Source of the DNA: Camellia lanceoleosa
Taxonomy: Eukaryota > Streptophyta > Magnoliopsida > Ericales > Theaceae
Length of the DNA stretch: 64,000 bases
Reading direction: 5' to 3'
NCBI GenBank assembly: GCA_025200525.1
Contig: CM045758.1
Location: 2,542,001-2,606,000 of the forward strand
Shown: piece after piece, positions 11,697 through 24,100 of the stretch
Layout: every line of letters starts with the position of its first letter
Numbering within the stretch: position 1 is the stretch's first letter
Translations under genes and position numbers: made by a program
Notes under the pieces: model-generated
What the model was told of the DNA's origin: nothing
What the model saw: the letters and a program-made list of their open reading frames with translations, nothing else
The model's database searches: none

Positions 11697-12794
11697 TTGC
11701 AAACCTTGAGAAGCAATTCAAAAAGGGCACAGGGCCTTAGCCGTATTCACGACATCGAGGATGGGTCCATCGAGGTTGCCATAAGACTTCCAGTCGAGAG
11801 TACCAATGCTGGCGGTAGCACTGTTTCCAAACCTACTAAAGTCAACACAGTTGCCATAGCCGACCCTTTTGTCAAGGCCAGCCTACAAATAGCTAACCTA
11901 GCCCGAGCTCAGGGTAGATTTTTCACCCCTCTCCATATGAGCCTAACCAGCGCATTCAAAGTCCTGAGCGAAAGAGGGCATCTCAAACCCCTTAATCCTC
12001 AACCTTTGCCAAATCCACTCCCTACCAAACATAACCCAAGCAAATACTGTGTATATCATCAACAGCACGGCCATGGCACCGATGGTTGCTACCGCCTTCG
12101 TCATGAGATCTAGAATCTCATTGACAACCGGACAATAGTTCCACCTCAAAACCCCAAGGACCAAGTACCTCATCCACATCTCAACCTCAGCCATACACTG
12201 CCACCCACCTTCAACCCCAGCATATACATCACCCCAGCCCATCTACCCAAGCCTGAGGTGTTCATTCCAGAAAGCATGGACTTATGCATGATGGATGCAC
12301 CTAAACCCCAATCATCTCAAACCCGTGAGCCCACTACTTCTGAGCTAAAGAGAATGATCAAAGATCTTCAAAGAACTGTAACAGATCTAGCCTCTAGGAC
12401 ATTGGCTCCATCATCGACCACAGCACATGCTAGGAGTTTCACGACAAAAGGTTCCCCGATCTTGGAACGGGCTGTATTTGAGGAATGCCAATCCCTTGGC
12501 AAAGTGGAGGCGAGTGGAAAGAACAAGATAGGGGCGGACATGGATCCCCATGAGCATCTTCTGTTGGCTATTGAGGCTTTGAAAGCCGAGGGACTAAACA
12601 AAGAGCAAGTGCTCGCAGTTGTTGCAAAAACTGTGGACGGCATTTTCGCCACTCAAGTCGGGGGCAGTTTGAATCAAGGGGCAAGCCGAGAGAAGGGTCG
12701 TTGTATCAGAAACGTTCCTTTCAGCTATAATCCTCCACTCAGAAGAGATCAGCAAACCGGCAAGACTGCCAATCCCTTTTGGTGCGCCCAGTAA
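11697..12794 (+). pseudogene. gag remnant of the TAT-like element with zinc-knuckle-like motif
   Basis: Would encode the capsid/nucleocapsid protein that packages element RNA. Two open blocks, 11697-12113 and 12258-12794, are in the same frame and separated by an in-frame TAG at 12111, so this was one ORF. The first ends in HLKPLNPQPLPNPLP followed by YCVYHQQHGHGTDGCYRLRHEI split over residues ~116-138. This is the C-x2-H/C-x4-H-x4-C-type knuckle of TAT gag proteins. The second block has no known motif apart from a charged helix-like stretch (LLLAIEALKAEGLNKEQ). No start is well supported. The gene is broken. Confidence 0.65.
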
Positions 12795-12834
12795 TCCACA
12801 ACCGAAGTACCAACCCCGAGGTCGAGGGTCTTCC

Positions 12835-13075
12835 ATGCCCTCCACATGCCTTTATCCAAAGCTTTCCAAATCCTTGTTGGACAAGGCCATCTCAAACCCC
12901 TTGAGCCTCGGCCTCTCCGAACACTCTTAGGCTACACATGATGCTACCCAAGATCTGCGATACCATTAGCAAACTGGCCATACTACCGACAACTGCTTCC
13001 GTCTTCGCCATGAAGTACAGGATCTGTTTGACAATGGGGTTGTCCTCCCGCCAAGCTCTGCAAAGTCTATCGGCA
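12835..13075 (+). pseudogene. Second, degenerate copy of the gag C-terminal segment
   Basis: This stretch repeats the segment at 11934-12145. GQGHLKPLEPRPL is followed by a second knuckle, QTGHTTDNCFRLRHEVQDL, and then LFDNGVVLPP, with one or two single-base frameshifts (a base is missing near 12956). The preserved order shows a partial internal duplication of gag rather than chance similarity. Confidence 0.65.
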
Positions 13076-13186
13076 CTTGATTAGTGAACTTGTGGGGGAT
13101 AATGTGATGTGATCGAGGGATGAACCACCTGTGGGCAGCGCTCAATTTACCCCAAATATGGTGGATGGCACGCACTGTTCTGAGCA

Positions 13187-14580
13187 ATGTGCAAATACCA
13201 GTTTTTGCGCTTTCTGACTTGGGTATTGGGTCAGTTTTGTTGTTTTTTTTTGAGTCTGTCTTTTTGTTTTGAGTCAGTCACTTTTGTTTTGGGTCTGTCT
13301 TGTTGTATCGAGTCAGTCCTGTTGTATAGGAGTCGGGTGATTCCGGGGGTGTTACCTCGGGCGTCACCATTTTGTTTTGCGTTTGTCTTTTTGTTTTGTT
13401 TTGAGTCTGTTTTTGCCAGGGAGCTAGTTGTGCCAACAGATTTTGAATGAAACAGCAGTGATTTCCACACTCTCGCATTTGCTTCTGCTGTGTGCTAGTT
13501 GTGCCGGGATTTGAATGAAATGGCAGTGCATTCCACCTGCTCTGTTGTGCCTTGAAGTCATTGTAATGACCTGAGTTTTTCAAAACTTTTTTGAACACTG
13601 CGGTGAAAACGAAGAGGAATGAATTCCTCGGGTTTTGCAAAATTTTGATCAATTGAGAGAAAGAGAGGCGTGCTAAGCCCTTAATGAATGAAATCATGCT
13701 TGTTAGTGTGAGTACTGAGAAGGACCCTAGCTTTGATCCAGATTGGTCCTACACTGTCTTCAGCGCGAGCGATTTGTCGCTTTCTTAAAAACTTTCAAAA
13801 AAATGTTTTGCGCGGTCCTGCGAAGACATGTGTGGAATTGTTCTTGAGATTGTGCAACTTAGGATCGCTCTTGGCCTCGAGACTCAACCCTTTTGCTTCC
13901 AAACCTTGAACTTGAATTCAGAATGTTCAACGGTCAACTACAATGTGAGGCCTGTGTGGCCAGATTTGAAGCAGCCCTCGAACAAGAGACACCAAAGTCA
14001 GATCAAGAAGATCAGACCTCATCAGAAGAAGCTTGCGAAGCTAAATCAGAAGCACCCCTCGAACTAGGGGCAAAAAATGTCCGATGTGCTCGAAGAGTCG
14101 AAGATATGTCCTCTTGCAAATCAACAGCCACTCTCCTGGATACGGATGGCTTCAAAACCTTACAACCATTTGGCATGGACCAAGCTACACTTTTACCCTT
14201 TGAGAGGCTCGTTGGGCCGAAAACCCGGAAGGGCGACCCAGGCAAAAGTTAGAGCAAGAAAAATATATACAAAAAGCAAAAAAGATGAAAAAAGAAAAAA
14301 AGAAAGGAATGAAAAGAAAAGAAAAACAAAGCTCGCAAGGTTGAAAACCTGCAACAGGCGCCTTGGCAAAAGTTAGAGCATAAAAAGGAGAGGTTAAATA
14401 CCCGAGTGTACCTTAACCTCGAACTACGTAAGGCTTGATTCCTATGTTTGGGATACGTAGGCAACTTCATTCTAAAGTCCAGTCGTAAAACATTTCAATT
14501 TGATTGTGTCCATGCGATGGTTCTGGTCATCTTTGTCTTCTCTGTATCTGAGGATTTGGTTGTGTTTGTCACTCTGAGGA
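13187..14580 (+). other. Non-coding internal region of the TAT-like element
   Basis: Low-complexity sequence with TTTTGAGTCTGTC-type short repeats (13240-13420) and a purine-rich block (14260-14330). At 14415-14465 it has a motif (GAACTACGT...TTGATTCC...GGATACGTAGGCA) that recurs before the 3' LTR. Open frames here lack any known domain. Confidence 0.55.
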
Positions 14581-14589
14581 CTGACTACA

Positions 14590-14775
14590 ATGCGCCGCGG
14601 TGCTATCCAAACAAGGGGCAACTTTCCGTTGCCATTCAGTGTGCTGCGGCGCCAGTCAAACAAGGGGCAACTTTCCGTTGCCATTCAATACGCCGCGGTG
14701 CCGTTCAAACAAGGGGCAACTTTCTTCAAGCAAGGGGCAACTTTCTTCAAGCAAGGGGCAATTTTCCTTCGGATC
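14590..14775 (+). repeat. 49-bp and 22-bp tandem repeats
   Basis: Three 49-bp units contain AAACAAGGGGCAACTTTCCG (starts of AAACAAGG at 14609, 14658, 14707). They run into shorter ~22-bp units of CAAGGGGCAACTTTCTT. Confidence 0.8.
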
Positions 14776-16025
14776 TAAGGTTGTGCATCTCGAGAGTGGG
14801 TTCTATGCTCGTTGAGCAGTGGCCGATTGCAAAAACAGCTTTTGAGAATTTTTACTAAGGTTGACTATTTTCTCGAAAATCATTCTATCTTTTCAAAAAC
14901 TGGACCATTTCTTGGACCCAAAAAAGGAAAGTTTTCAGTGTTCATAGCCTGACTTGCATGATTTCAAATCAAAAATTGAACAAGCATGTTAATCTAACTC
15001 TCATGTGGATCAAAATTGTTTTAGTAGAGAGCAAAAAAAAAAACCAACAAAAAATGGTCAAAACGATGAACTAGGGGCGCAATCGAGTCAGGAGTTTTGT
15101 CTTTTCCCCTTTGTCAAAATACTTGCCAAGAAGGGCACTCTACCTGCCAGAAAAGGCACAACTGAAGGGTACAACAAAAGGCTGAAAGCTCTTACATCCT
15201 CCGAGCAACGAGGTATCAAGCCAAGTGCGAAGCACGAACTGGAATGAGACCAGAGATTCCACTCCCTCATCTGGACAGATCTGATCACGTCCGAACTCCA
15301 AGCAGAGCATCATCAATCGATGTCAGCTACAGGTTTGCTACACACCCAGTTGTAGCACAGCCCCTCTGTAGGAGAAACTCACTAGCTGCGTGCAGAAGAA
15401 GAAGAATCTAGCAGAATGCTAGGGGCACGAGCCCACAACTTGCTGTTTATCTATCAACCACCTAGGGGAGGGATGAAAAATGAGAGATTGAAGAATAGAG
15501 AGATGTGCGATGAGAGAAAAAGTGAGAAAAGGGCTTTTTCAGAAAAATAGAGCTTGAGGGCCGAGTGATGTGAGAACCACAAATGAGAAAGGGTGGGAAA
15601 CACTACCCGGTGAAACAAGCTCCCTGTGCACGTCCGAGTGTCGTGTCTTTTTGTTTTATCTCGATTCTTGTTTTGAGTCGTTTCGAGTGTTACTCGATGT
15701 GTCTAGGTCGTGTGCCTTTTATTTCCTTGTTGAGTCGTTTTGCTGTCTTCAGTCGTAGGCTCAATACCTGGTTGAAAACTCATCTATCAATTTCAAAAAT
15801 AATATCGTTTTGTGCTCCGAGTGCCGTGCTGTTCTCCACATTTGTGCAAAACAGAATTTGTTCTTTCATAAAACCGCGGGGTTCAACCCAGGTCACATGA
15901 GAACAGTAAAACCAAGACCTATCTGAAGCTGTGAAAGTTCCAGGCTGCAAAGCAAAAGAAAAGAGGGAAAATGTTGGGCATCTGAGATTGTTTCAACTTT
16001 TGCAAGTTCCGTCATTGCATCCTGT

Positions 16026-16295
16026 ATGTTCAAAATGAGCTGTGCGCCCGAAAAAACGAGCTGTGTGCCCGGAAATATACTATGTGCCCAAATGAGCTGT
16101 GTGCCTGAAGAATGCGCTGTCTGCCCGAGATCTGCTGCGTGCCCAAGATGCGCTGTGTTTGAGCTGTGTGCCCAAAAGATTTGTGTGCCCAGATTGAACA
16201 GAATTTTGTGTTGCGAGTTGCGCGCCTAACGAACAGAGTGTTGTGTTGTGAGCTGTGTGCCAAATGAATGGAATGCTATGTCGTAAGCTGTGTGC
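16026..16295 (+). repeat. Degenerate GAGCTGTGTGCCCGAA short-repeat tract
   Basis: About ten loosely spaced copies of CTGTGTGCCC(A/G)A with irregular periods. Confidence 0.6.
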
Positions 16296-16300
16296 CAAGT

Positions 16301-16430
16301 CTTGCATTGTTATGCACATCTATCTAGCATTGTTATGCTCATTCGTTGCATTGTTATGCACATCTGTCTAGCATTGTTATGCTCATTACTTGCATTGTTA
16401 TGCACACTTCACCTATATTGTTATGCACCT
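16301..16430 (+). repeat. ~22-bp repeats with palindromic core GCATTGTTATGC
   Basis: Six units of TTGCATTGTTATGC or TAGCATTGTTATGC alternate so that the higher-order period is 44 bp (16302/16346 and 16325/16369). Each core can fold as GCAT...ATGC. Confidence 0.7.
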
Positions 16431-16590
16431 TTTCACTTGCAATTATCGTCTTTTCTCCTCTCGCATGCGGCGCGTTAGGACATCTTCGGTTTTGAACATT
16501 TGGACGAGTTCCAGTCTTCGTTCACCTTTCTTCTCTTGCGTGTGATACGCTGAGAAATTTACCTTTCCTCTCTCGCATGTGATATGCTAT

Positions 16591-17236
16591 CCGGTTAAAA
16601 CCTTCCCTCTCTCCGTATGAAATACGTTGAGATACGCCTGTTGGTTACACCATTGTTTCCCCGGTTAAAACCTTCCCTCTCTCCGTATGAAATACGTTGA
16701 GATACGCCTGTTGGTTACACCATTGTTTCCCCGGTTAAAACCTTTCCTCTCTCCGTATGAAATACGTTGAGATACACCTGTTGGTTACACCATTGTTTCC
16801 CCAGTTAAAGCCTTCCCTCTCTCCGTATGAAATACGTTGAGATACGCTTGTTGGTTACACCATTGTTTCCCCGGTTAAAACCTTCCCTCTCTCCGTATGA
16901 AATACGTTGAGATACGCTTGTTGGTTACACCATTGTTTCCCCGGTTAAAACCTTCCCTCTCTCCATATGAAATACGTTGAGATACGCCTGTTGGTTACAC
17001 CATTGCTTACCCGGTTAAAACCTTCCCTCTCTCTGTATGAAATACGTTGAGATACGCTTGTTGGTTACACCATTGTTTCCCCGGTTAAAACCTTCCCTCT
17101 CTCTGTATGAAATACGTTGAGATACGCCTGTTGGTTACACCATTGCGTACCCGATTAAAACCTTCCCTCTCTCCGTATGAAATACGTTGAGATATGCCTG
17201 TTGGTTACACCATTGTTATTCTCCCCGGTTAAAACC
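16591..17236 (+). repeat. 70-bp tandem array, nine units
   Basis: Units start at 16591, 16661, 16731, 16801, 16871, 16941, 17011, 17081 and 17151 with CCGGTTAAAACCTTCCCTCT, followed by a partial tenth at 17225. Units differ by only a few substitutions. Each contains GTATGAAATACGTTGAGATACG.. with an imperfect inverted core. Confidence 0.95.
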
Positions 17237-17265
17237 TTCTCCGGTTGCATTGCGGCATACTGGCG

Positions 17266-17711
17266 GTTGTTTTGACCTCTTTTCACGATTTCGGCGTGGT
17301 TAGAGTTTGGTTCTTTCCTTACGATTTCGGCGTGTTTGGAATCTATCTCGAGTTGTGTTGTGTATGCACTGGCGGCTGTTTTGGACCTCCTCTCACGATT
17401 TTAGCGTGGTTTGAGTGTCCGTTCCTTACGCTGATTTCAACGTGTTTGGAATCTATCTCAAGTTGCGTTATATGTACGCACTGGCGGTTGTTTTGGACCT
17501 CTTCTCATGATTTCAGCGTGGTTAGAGTGTTCTTTTCCTCACACGATTTCAGCGTGTTTGGAATTTATCTCAGGTTGCGTTGTAGACGTGCTGGATGGGC
17601 TGTTTTTGGACCCCCTCTCACGATTATCAGCGTGTTTCGAGTGTCCCCTTCCTCACACGATTTTCAGCGTGTCTGGAATTTATCTTAGGTTGCGTGGAAC
17701 GCGCCTGATTG
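17266..17711 (+). repeat. ~113-bp degenerate tandem repeat, four units
   Basis: Four units begin near 17266, 17371, 17484 and 17600 with GGTTGTTTTGGACCTC. Each has two TTTCAGCGTG(G/T)TT blocks followed by GGAATCTATCTC. The 147-codon open frame across it only reflects the repeat. Confidence 0.8.
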
Positions 17712-18385
17712 GTTTTCTTTGTTCTCTCTCCTCTCACGAGTCCAGGGCGGTTGGAGTATGTCACCATTTTGCATCTATTATACTCTCTGTTGTATCGCAT
17801 CTATTATCTATTGCATCACATCTATCACATCCATTGCATCATATCTATTTTATTGCCTGGTCTAGGAGACCTTAAATCCTCTAAAGGTGCAATTCCTTTG
17901 GTGTTTGTCGTGCCCAAACGACTTCTAATGGTCTGGTATAGCCACCTGCCTGTGTTAGCGGTGAGTTCCTAGGAGACCAACTGAGACGGTGGAAACTAGA
18001 GTTTGAATGGCTTATGCCTAGAATGCAAAGGTTCGGGATTTCCGAGACTAAAGTCTGGTTTAAATACCCAAGGGTATATCCTCGGCTTGAAATCTGTATG
18101 GCAGCCCCATAGATTGAGATAGCATGTGTATGCGCCTCAATGCGGATCTTGAATCAACCTAGTCTGTCACCCTGTTGGAGAATAGGGAAAGCTACGACCA
18201 TAGTCAGGGAGAAAAGTAGTACCTGTGGTTCAACCAAGAAGAAGCGGAAGATTCTCACATCAGCATAAGGTAGGACATTGCCGAGGTAAGTCATTGCCAA
18301 TTGCCCCTGTAAGGTACCTCATTTTTCCTAGCTATCACATTGCATTTTAGCCACTACATTACAGTGCATTGCATGAATCCTCAAT

Positions 18386-18700
18386 TTTCAAACCGGCTTC
18401 GCGTAGCGTGTTAGTCCAATCTTCAAACCGGCTTCGCTTAGCGTGTAAGTCCAATCTTCAAACTGGCTTCGCGTAGCGTATAAGTCCAATCTTCAAACCG
18501 GCTTCGCGTAGCGTATAAGTCCAAACTTCAAACCGGCTTCGCGTAGCGTATAAGTCCAATCTTCAAACCGGCTTCGCGTAGCGTATAAGTCCAATCTTCA
18601 AACCGGCTTCGCTTAGCGTGTAAGTCCAATCTTCAAACCGGCTTCGCGTAGCGTATAAGTCCAATCTTCAAACCGGCTTCGCGTAGCGTGTAAGTCCAAT
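18386..18700 (+). repeat. 35-bp tandem array, nine units
   Basis: Exact 35-bp period. Units start at 18386, 18421, 18456, 18491, 18526, 18561, 18596, 18631 and 18666, with consensus CTTCAAACCGGCTTCGCGTA plus GCGTATAAGTCCAAT. There are no spacers, so this is not a CRISPR array. Confidence 0.95.
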
Positions 18701-18908
18701 TATCAAAATCTTCCTGCATATCATTGTGCATCCTGCCCCTGAACTACGCTGGTTTGATTCCTTGCAAAAGGATACGTAGGCAGCTTGCGAGCACAACCAT
18801 TTATTTATCTATATTTTGTTTGTTTGTCCAAGTCGTCGGCCTTGTCAAAAATGGGTCGTCTCTGGGCTTTGACATTCACTCCCGTCACTTCTTGACTTCC
18901 GAGTTCAC

Positions 18909-18920
18909 AAAGAGGGCAAG
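18909..18920 (+). other. Polypurine tract of the TAT-like element
   Basis: AAAGAGGGCAAG lies directly before the 3' LTR. Ogre/TAT elements carry an AAAGAGGGGCAGC-type PPT here. Confidence 0.7.
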
Positions 18921-21129
18921 CTAGACACACCCCATTTTTGACCGTCCATAAGACTTGGACGCGACTGATGGTTTACATGGTGGAGAAAGATGTGCAGGGG
19001 AAAGGTGCAATTTCTTCGGCAAAGAGAGAGTCAAATCTCAACTTCATACCCTTGTTCTGGACCAAAACAATCTCGATCAAAAGATTTTAGACTTAAAACC
19101 CTCTCTTTCAAAACATTTTGAAAATAAAATTTCTGCGATGTTCCAATGCTCTCATTTTGTTAAACGTCGCGCTTTTCGGTAAACCGAGCAAGGACAAAGT
19201 GGAAACGAATGAAAGAGAGATGAAATCTTTGAAAAATATTTCAAAACACCTTACTTACGGGTTTGGAGTTGAAGAAAAGAGGAGAAGAGGGAAGAAATCC
19301 AGTTGGGGGAGAAAATGGGCATGAACCGTCAAGAAAAGTCGAACAGCCTTCGCTGAATCGGGCCTATTCGTTCGCATAGTTGGAATCAAGCTACGAGGCC
19401 ATCACCGTTGGAAAGCTTACTCCCGGGGCTTCATTTTTCACTCAAGAATATCCTAAATTCAATTCCGGATAGAGGAAATATTGTTGATTGAAGTAAGGCA
19501 TCACTCCGGTTGAATTGAAATCTGCGCGGCTTCACGGAAACGGGCATAACTTTTTTCACAGGAGGAATTTTGATGCAAGGTTTACGCCATTGGAAAGATA
19601 ACTTCTGGGGCTTCAATTTGGACACTTGAATGGCCACCATTGGACCACCCAATCACCCACCAGCCACTTTTCTTCCCGGAAGGCCATTTTTCTTGTCCTG
19701 AAAGTAGTTGGCCGGCCAGAAAATCTAGCTGGCCGGCCACTATTTGGTGAAATGACTTTTTTTTCCCCTTTAAACTAGCCGCCATCCCCCTCCCCAAGTG
19801 TGTCCTAGAAGTGTATTTTGTTTTGCACTTCATCAATGTCGAGGGTTTGGCCATTTTGGGGGAAACTTGACTTGTTTTCCCCTTTTTTCCCCATTTTTCA
19901 CCTCTTTTTGCCTATATATGCAGACCCCAGGTCTGGTTTTAGGGTTAGATAAAAACCCTTGAGAGCTCCATATCCATATCTCCCTCCCTCTCTATATTTC
20001 CAAGCCAAAAACATTCAATTCCAACCCTTTTTCTTCATCACCACTAAGCACCACCACCACTACACCATTTCCAGCAGCTAGGAGGCACCATTTTCAGTCC
20101 TAGCAGCCAAGGTTTTGGTCTACAAGGGTGAGCACTCTTCTCCTCTTTCTAGCTTATTTTTGCTTCATTTTTTTAGCCTATTTGCTTACTGTTTTGGGCT
20201 CCGACCCTAACTGAAAGGGTCATTTTTTTGAGTCATTCTTCATGTTTGTTTAAGGGTTTAACACTGTTTGAGACCCCCATTTGGTACTTGCTTCAATACC
20301 CTCTTGTATGCCATTATTTTGCATGGTATTTCTAGCCTATGTGCAGTCTGTTTTGAGGCTTGATATAAACTGTAAGTTGGATTATTTTGAGCCCCTCTAC
20401 AACATTGTAGAAGGGATCAACACTGTTGGGGGCCTCCATGTGGCACTTACCATTATACCCCTCTTTGGCCGCCATTTTTGCATGCATTGTTAGCCTACCT
20501 TGCTTCTGTTTTTAAGCCATGATCAGAACTGAAAATGGACATATTTTGGCCCCATGGACATATCTCATTAAGGGTATTTGGCTGTTTGGTGAATGATTTG
20601 TATACCTCATGTTATAGCCTCTTGTTGGCCTACTTCTTGCATGGCATTTTTAGCATGTTTTTATATTGTTTTGGGGGTTGTCATCTACTAAAAAACATCA
20701 TGTTTTTAGGCCCTCTTCAGTATTGTAGAAGGGTATTTTGCCATTTGGGATTTGCATCTATCACTTGCTTCATTGCCTCCCTTGCGGAGCCATTTTTGTA
20801 TGCCATTTTAGCCCTACTTGTGATTGCTGTTTGGCCATGTTTTGAACTGTAAAAATACTATTTTTGGGGCTGCCTTTCTTCTTCTTTTTCATGTCATGTT
20901 CAAATTATGCATGTATTGTATAGCTACAAGTCATTTCGGGTGCCTAATTTCGCATTTCGGGATCATTTCATGCATTGGGTTTCGTTTTACCGGGTTTCGG
21001 GGCTGTTTTGCCCCTCATCTTGCCACTGATTTTTGCATGTTAGCACACCATATTCCATGTCTTTTCCATGTCTCATTAGAGTGGCATTTCGATGCTTGAG
21101 GGTCCGTTCTCGGTTTGCGTGCACGCGTG

Positions 21130-24100
21130 TGTAGACACCCCATTTTTGACCGACCTTAAGACTCAGACGTCACTGATTGAGCGCTCGGTGATGTTGCATA
21201 CTGTGCTCGTTCAGAAGTCTCAGAGTCGCGGCCGTGCGCCCTGCCTCCGGACTTCCGAACTTTCTTCTCTACCTTGTCTCGGTTTGCGAACCAAACTCGG
21301 TTTTCTCTGTTTTCTTTCCTGAGGGAAGGGAGTGGTCCCGTAGACTACCTCCCAGTGGCCGTGAGCTACTTTTTGTGGCCGTAGGCCATTTTGCCCATTT
21401 CGGAGCGGTTCCGGTTTTCGGAAGCCGTCGGGTGTGCCTTGGCTGGGACCGCCCAACCATCTCCGAGTTCTCCGGTTTTGGCTTGCACCTTTGTTTTATA
21501 GTTCAGGAACCCTGGGGCCTCGATGCCCACTTGGTCAGTATGCCACTTCCGGTGCTATGGCGGTTTTGGGACCGAATCGCCGGTTTGGGGCCCCGAGCAT
21601 TCATTTTGCATCGATTTCTCGATTTTGGCGAGAACCTCTGTTTTGTCATTCCGAGGGACACGGAGTTGCAGATATCCACTTCAGTTGCCGTATGCCACCA
21701 TTTCATTCGGGATCCCGAATTGCTCGGTTTTGGCCCCGGCGTTCATTTCTCCTTAGTTTTTGTTCAAATTTGGCGGTACCTCTGTTTCAACATCGGGAAG
21801 ATCCTGGGGGTGAAAGCCAGCAATTATCCCAGATAACGGTTTAGCTCCTCCGAGCCGTTTTCTCACTTGCCAATGTTGAACACCCTAGGGGTATTTTCTT
21901 CCAACCAAAGCTACATATCTCGTGATGAGGGCATCTAGGAGGACCCTAAGGGTTGGTGGTCGGCCGAAATTCGGGGTTTCATTTTGGGCCTCTCATTCAA
22001 GCTCTATGTTGTGGCTCTGCTTGATGTTGCCAAATTCCGACCTTGGAACCTTGTTCTACACATCTTAGAGGACACAAAAAGTATATGGTCGGCCAGAAAT
22101 TGTTGAGTTCATTTTTGAGCCTCTTCTTCAAGCTCTATGTTGTGACTTCTGCTTCAGCGTTGCCAGATTCCGACCCTGGGACCTTATTCTACACACTTGG
22201 GAGAACACTCTGCATGGTGGTCGGCGGAAAATCTTCACTTCAATTTTGTGCCATGGCCGCGGCCAGAGGTAGTGGCCCGATCAGGGGTGGCCGTGGCCAC
22301 CTCCCACAAATTTACCTGGCCAGACTTGCTTTCGGCTGTCCATTTGTCAGGATATCTTCCAACATATCCGGGGCATCCGGGGATATTCGGGAGGGAAAGA
22401 TTGGGTGCTTTCCTCCTTTTACACCTATTTCTTGTCTATTTAAAGGGCCCTCCTTCCCTTTCTTTGAGGTTGGAAAATTTGTCTTCAAGAACACTTCTCC
22501 AAAAACCTCCATTTGCTTAGCTTAAAACCTCAAAAACCTTCTAAGTCCCTAGGTCTTCTCTTCATCTACACCTAGCCTCACCATCCCTACTACCATTTCA
22601 GCAGCTAGGAGGTGTTCTTCAGAGGTCAAGAAGCAACAAATCAAAGCCAAGAATCAAAGAAAGACAAGTCTTCAAGGGTAAGTCTTCAAAACCAACTTTT
22701 AGGGCTTTTTCTTGATTCATTTCTATACTCTATTTGGTTGAGAATTGGGGCTCCGACCCCTACTGGTTTTGTGCTCATATTGAGCCCCTCTACAACTTTG
22801 TAGAAGGTCTCAACTTCATTTGAGGCTTCTATGATATACTTGTTTCAATACCTAGCTTTTATGCCATTATCTTGCATGCTAGTTTAGGCCTATTTCCTTT
22901 TGTTTTTAGGGGTCCGACCCCTACTGGTTTTGTGCTCATTTTGAGCCTCTATACAACATTGTAGAAGGGCTCAACTTCATTTGGCCATTGTATCCACCAC
23001 TTCCTTCAAATTCCATCAAGTGTGCCCATTTTTGTATGCAACTTTTGACCTATTTCTATTTGTTTTTGGGACTTCGACCCCTACTGACTTTGGTCTTATT
23101 TTGACCCCCTTTACACATTTCATGAAGAAAATTTTGTCATTTGGTGCTTGCTTTGCATGACTCTTGTTATAGCCTCTTTTGAGCTCCATTTTTGCATAGA
23201 ATTGTTAGCATGATTTTATTCTGATTTTGAGGATGTCATCTTCTGGAATTGTGCTTATTTTTAGCTCATCTTCAATGTTGTAGAAGAAAGTTTGTCCATT
23301 TGGGGTTTGCATATGTCACTTGTCTCAATACTCCTCTTTTGGCCACTAACTTTGCATGCTATTGTTGATCTATCTATGCTTGCATTTTGGCCATGTTTGT
23401 TACTGAAAAATGCCATATTTGGGGCTGCCTTGCTACTGTTCTTGCTGCCATGATCATATTTTGCATGTATGGCATGGCTATAGGCCATTTCGGGGCTTAA
23501 TTTCACACTTACGGGATGAATGCATGCTTGAGTGTCATTTGAATTTTTGGGGTTGTTCTCCTTTATTTAGGTGCTGAAATTCCATTGCCATGCTTGCATA
23601 TCATTTCCCATGCCATTTGTATCATTTTTGCATTGCCTCGGTTTCGTGCCAATGGGCACGCACTCGAGCACCTCATTCTTATCATTCGGCGGCCTATGTG
23701 GCGTGGTGAGGCTATCTCATGTTGGCATAAGCCCAATTTTCATTTTCATGCTTCTACATCATTGTCGATTTGCGTGTCGCGGACACGCGTTTCAGCGACT
23801 TTGTTTTTATCCGGCCTCCTATGTGAATGAGTGAGGCTCTCCCATATTGGTGTAAGCCCATCGTTGCATTCCGTATGCCATCTCGTCTCATTTATCATCG
23901 CCTCGGTTTTGCGTGTCCGCGCACATTTGGCTGCCGATTTATCCGATTTTCCCATTTCATCACCGCCGGTTTGCGTGCTGTGGTAGCGCATTTCGCGTCT
24001 CATTTATCATCGCCTCGGTTTTGCGTGTTGGCGAGCACGCATTTCGAAACGCCGATTTATCCGTTTTTGCGCCGCATATCGCCGCCTCGGTTTTGCGTGT

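Noticed and set aside
12258..12794. Possible independent host gene of 178 codons
   Set aside because: It is in the same frame as the upstream gag block, separated only by one TAG, and lies inside a bounded LTR element.
17245..17972. Overlapping open frames of 147 and 122 codons
   Set aside because: They follow the ~113-bp degenerate tandem repeats and change with repeat unit; no domain.
18386..18700. CRISPR-like array of 35-bp repeats
   Set aside because: Repeats are directly adjacent with no unique spacers, and the window is plant DNA inside an LTR element.
21234..21836. 200-codon open frame on the plus strand
   Set aside because: It lies within the first half of the solo LTR, is overlapped by antisense frames and has no known motif; LTR sequence is not expected to code.
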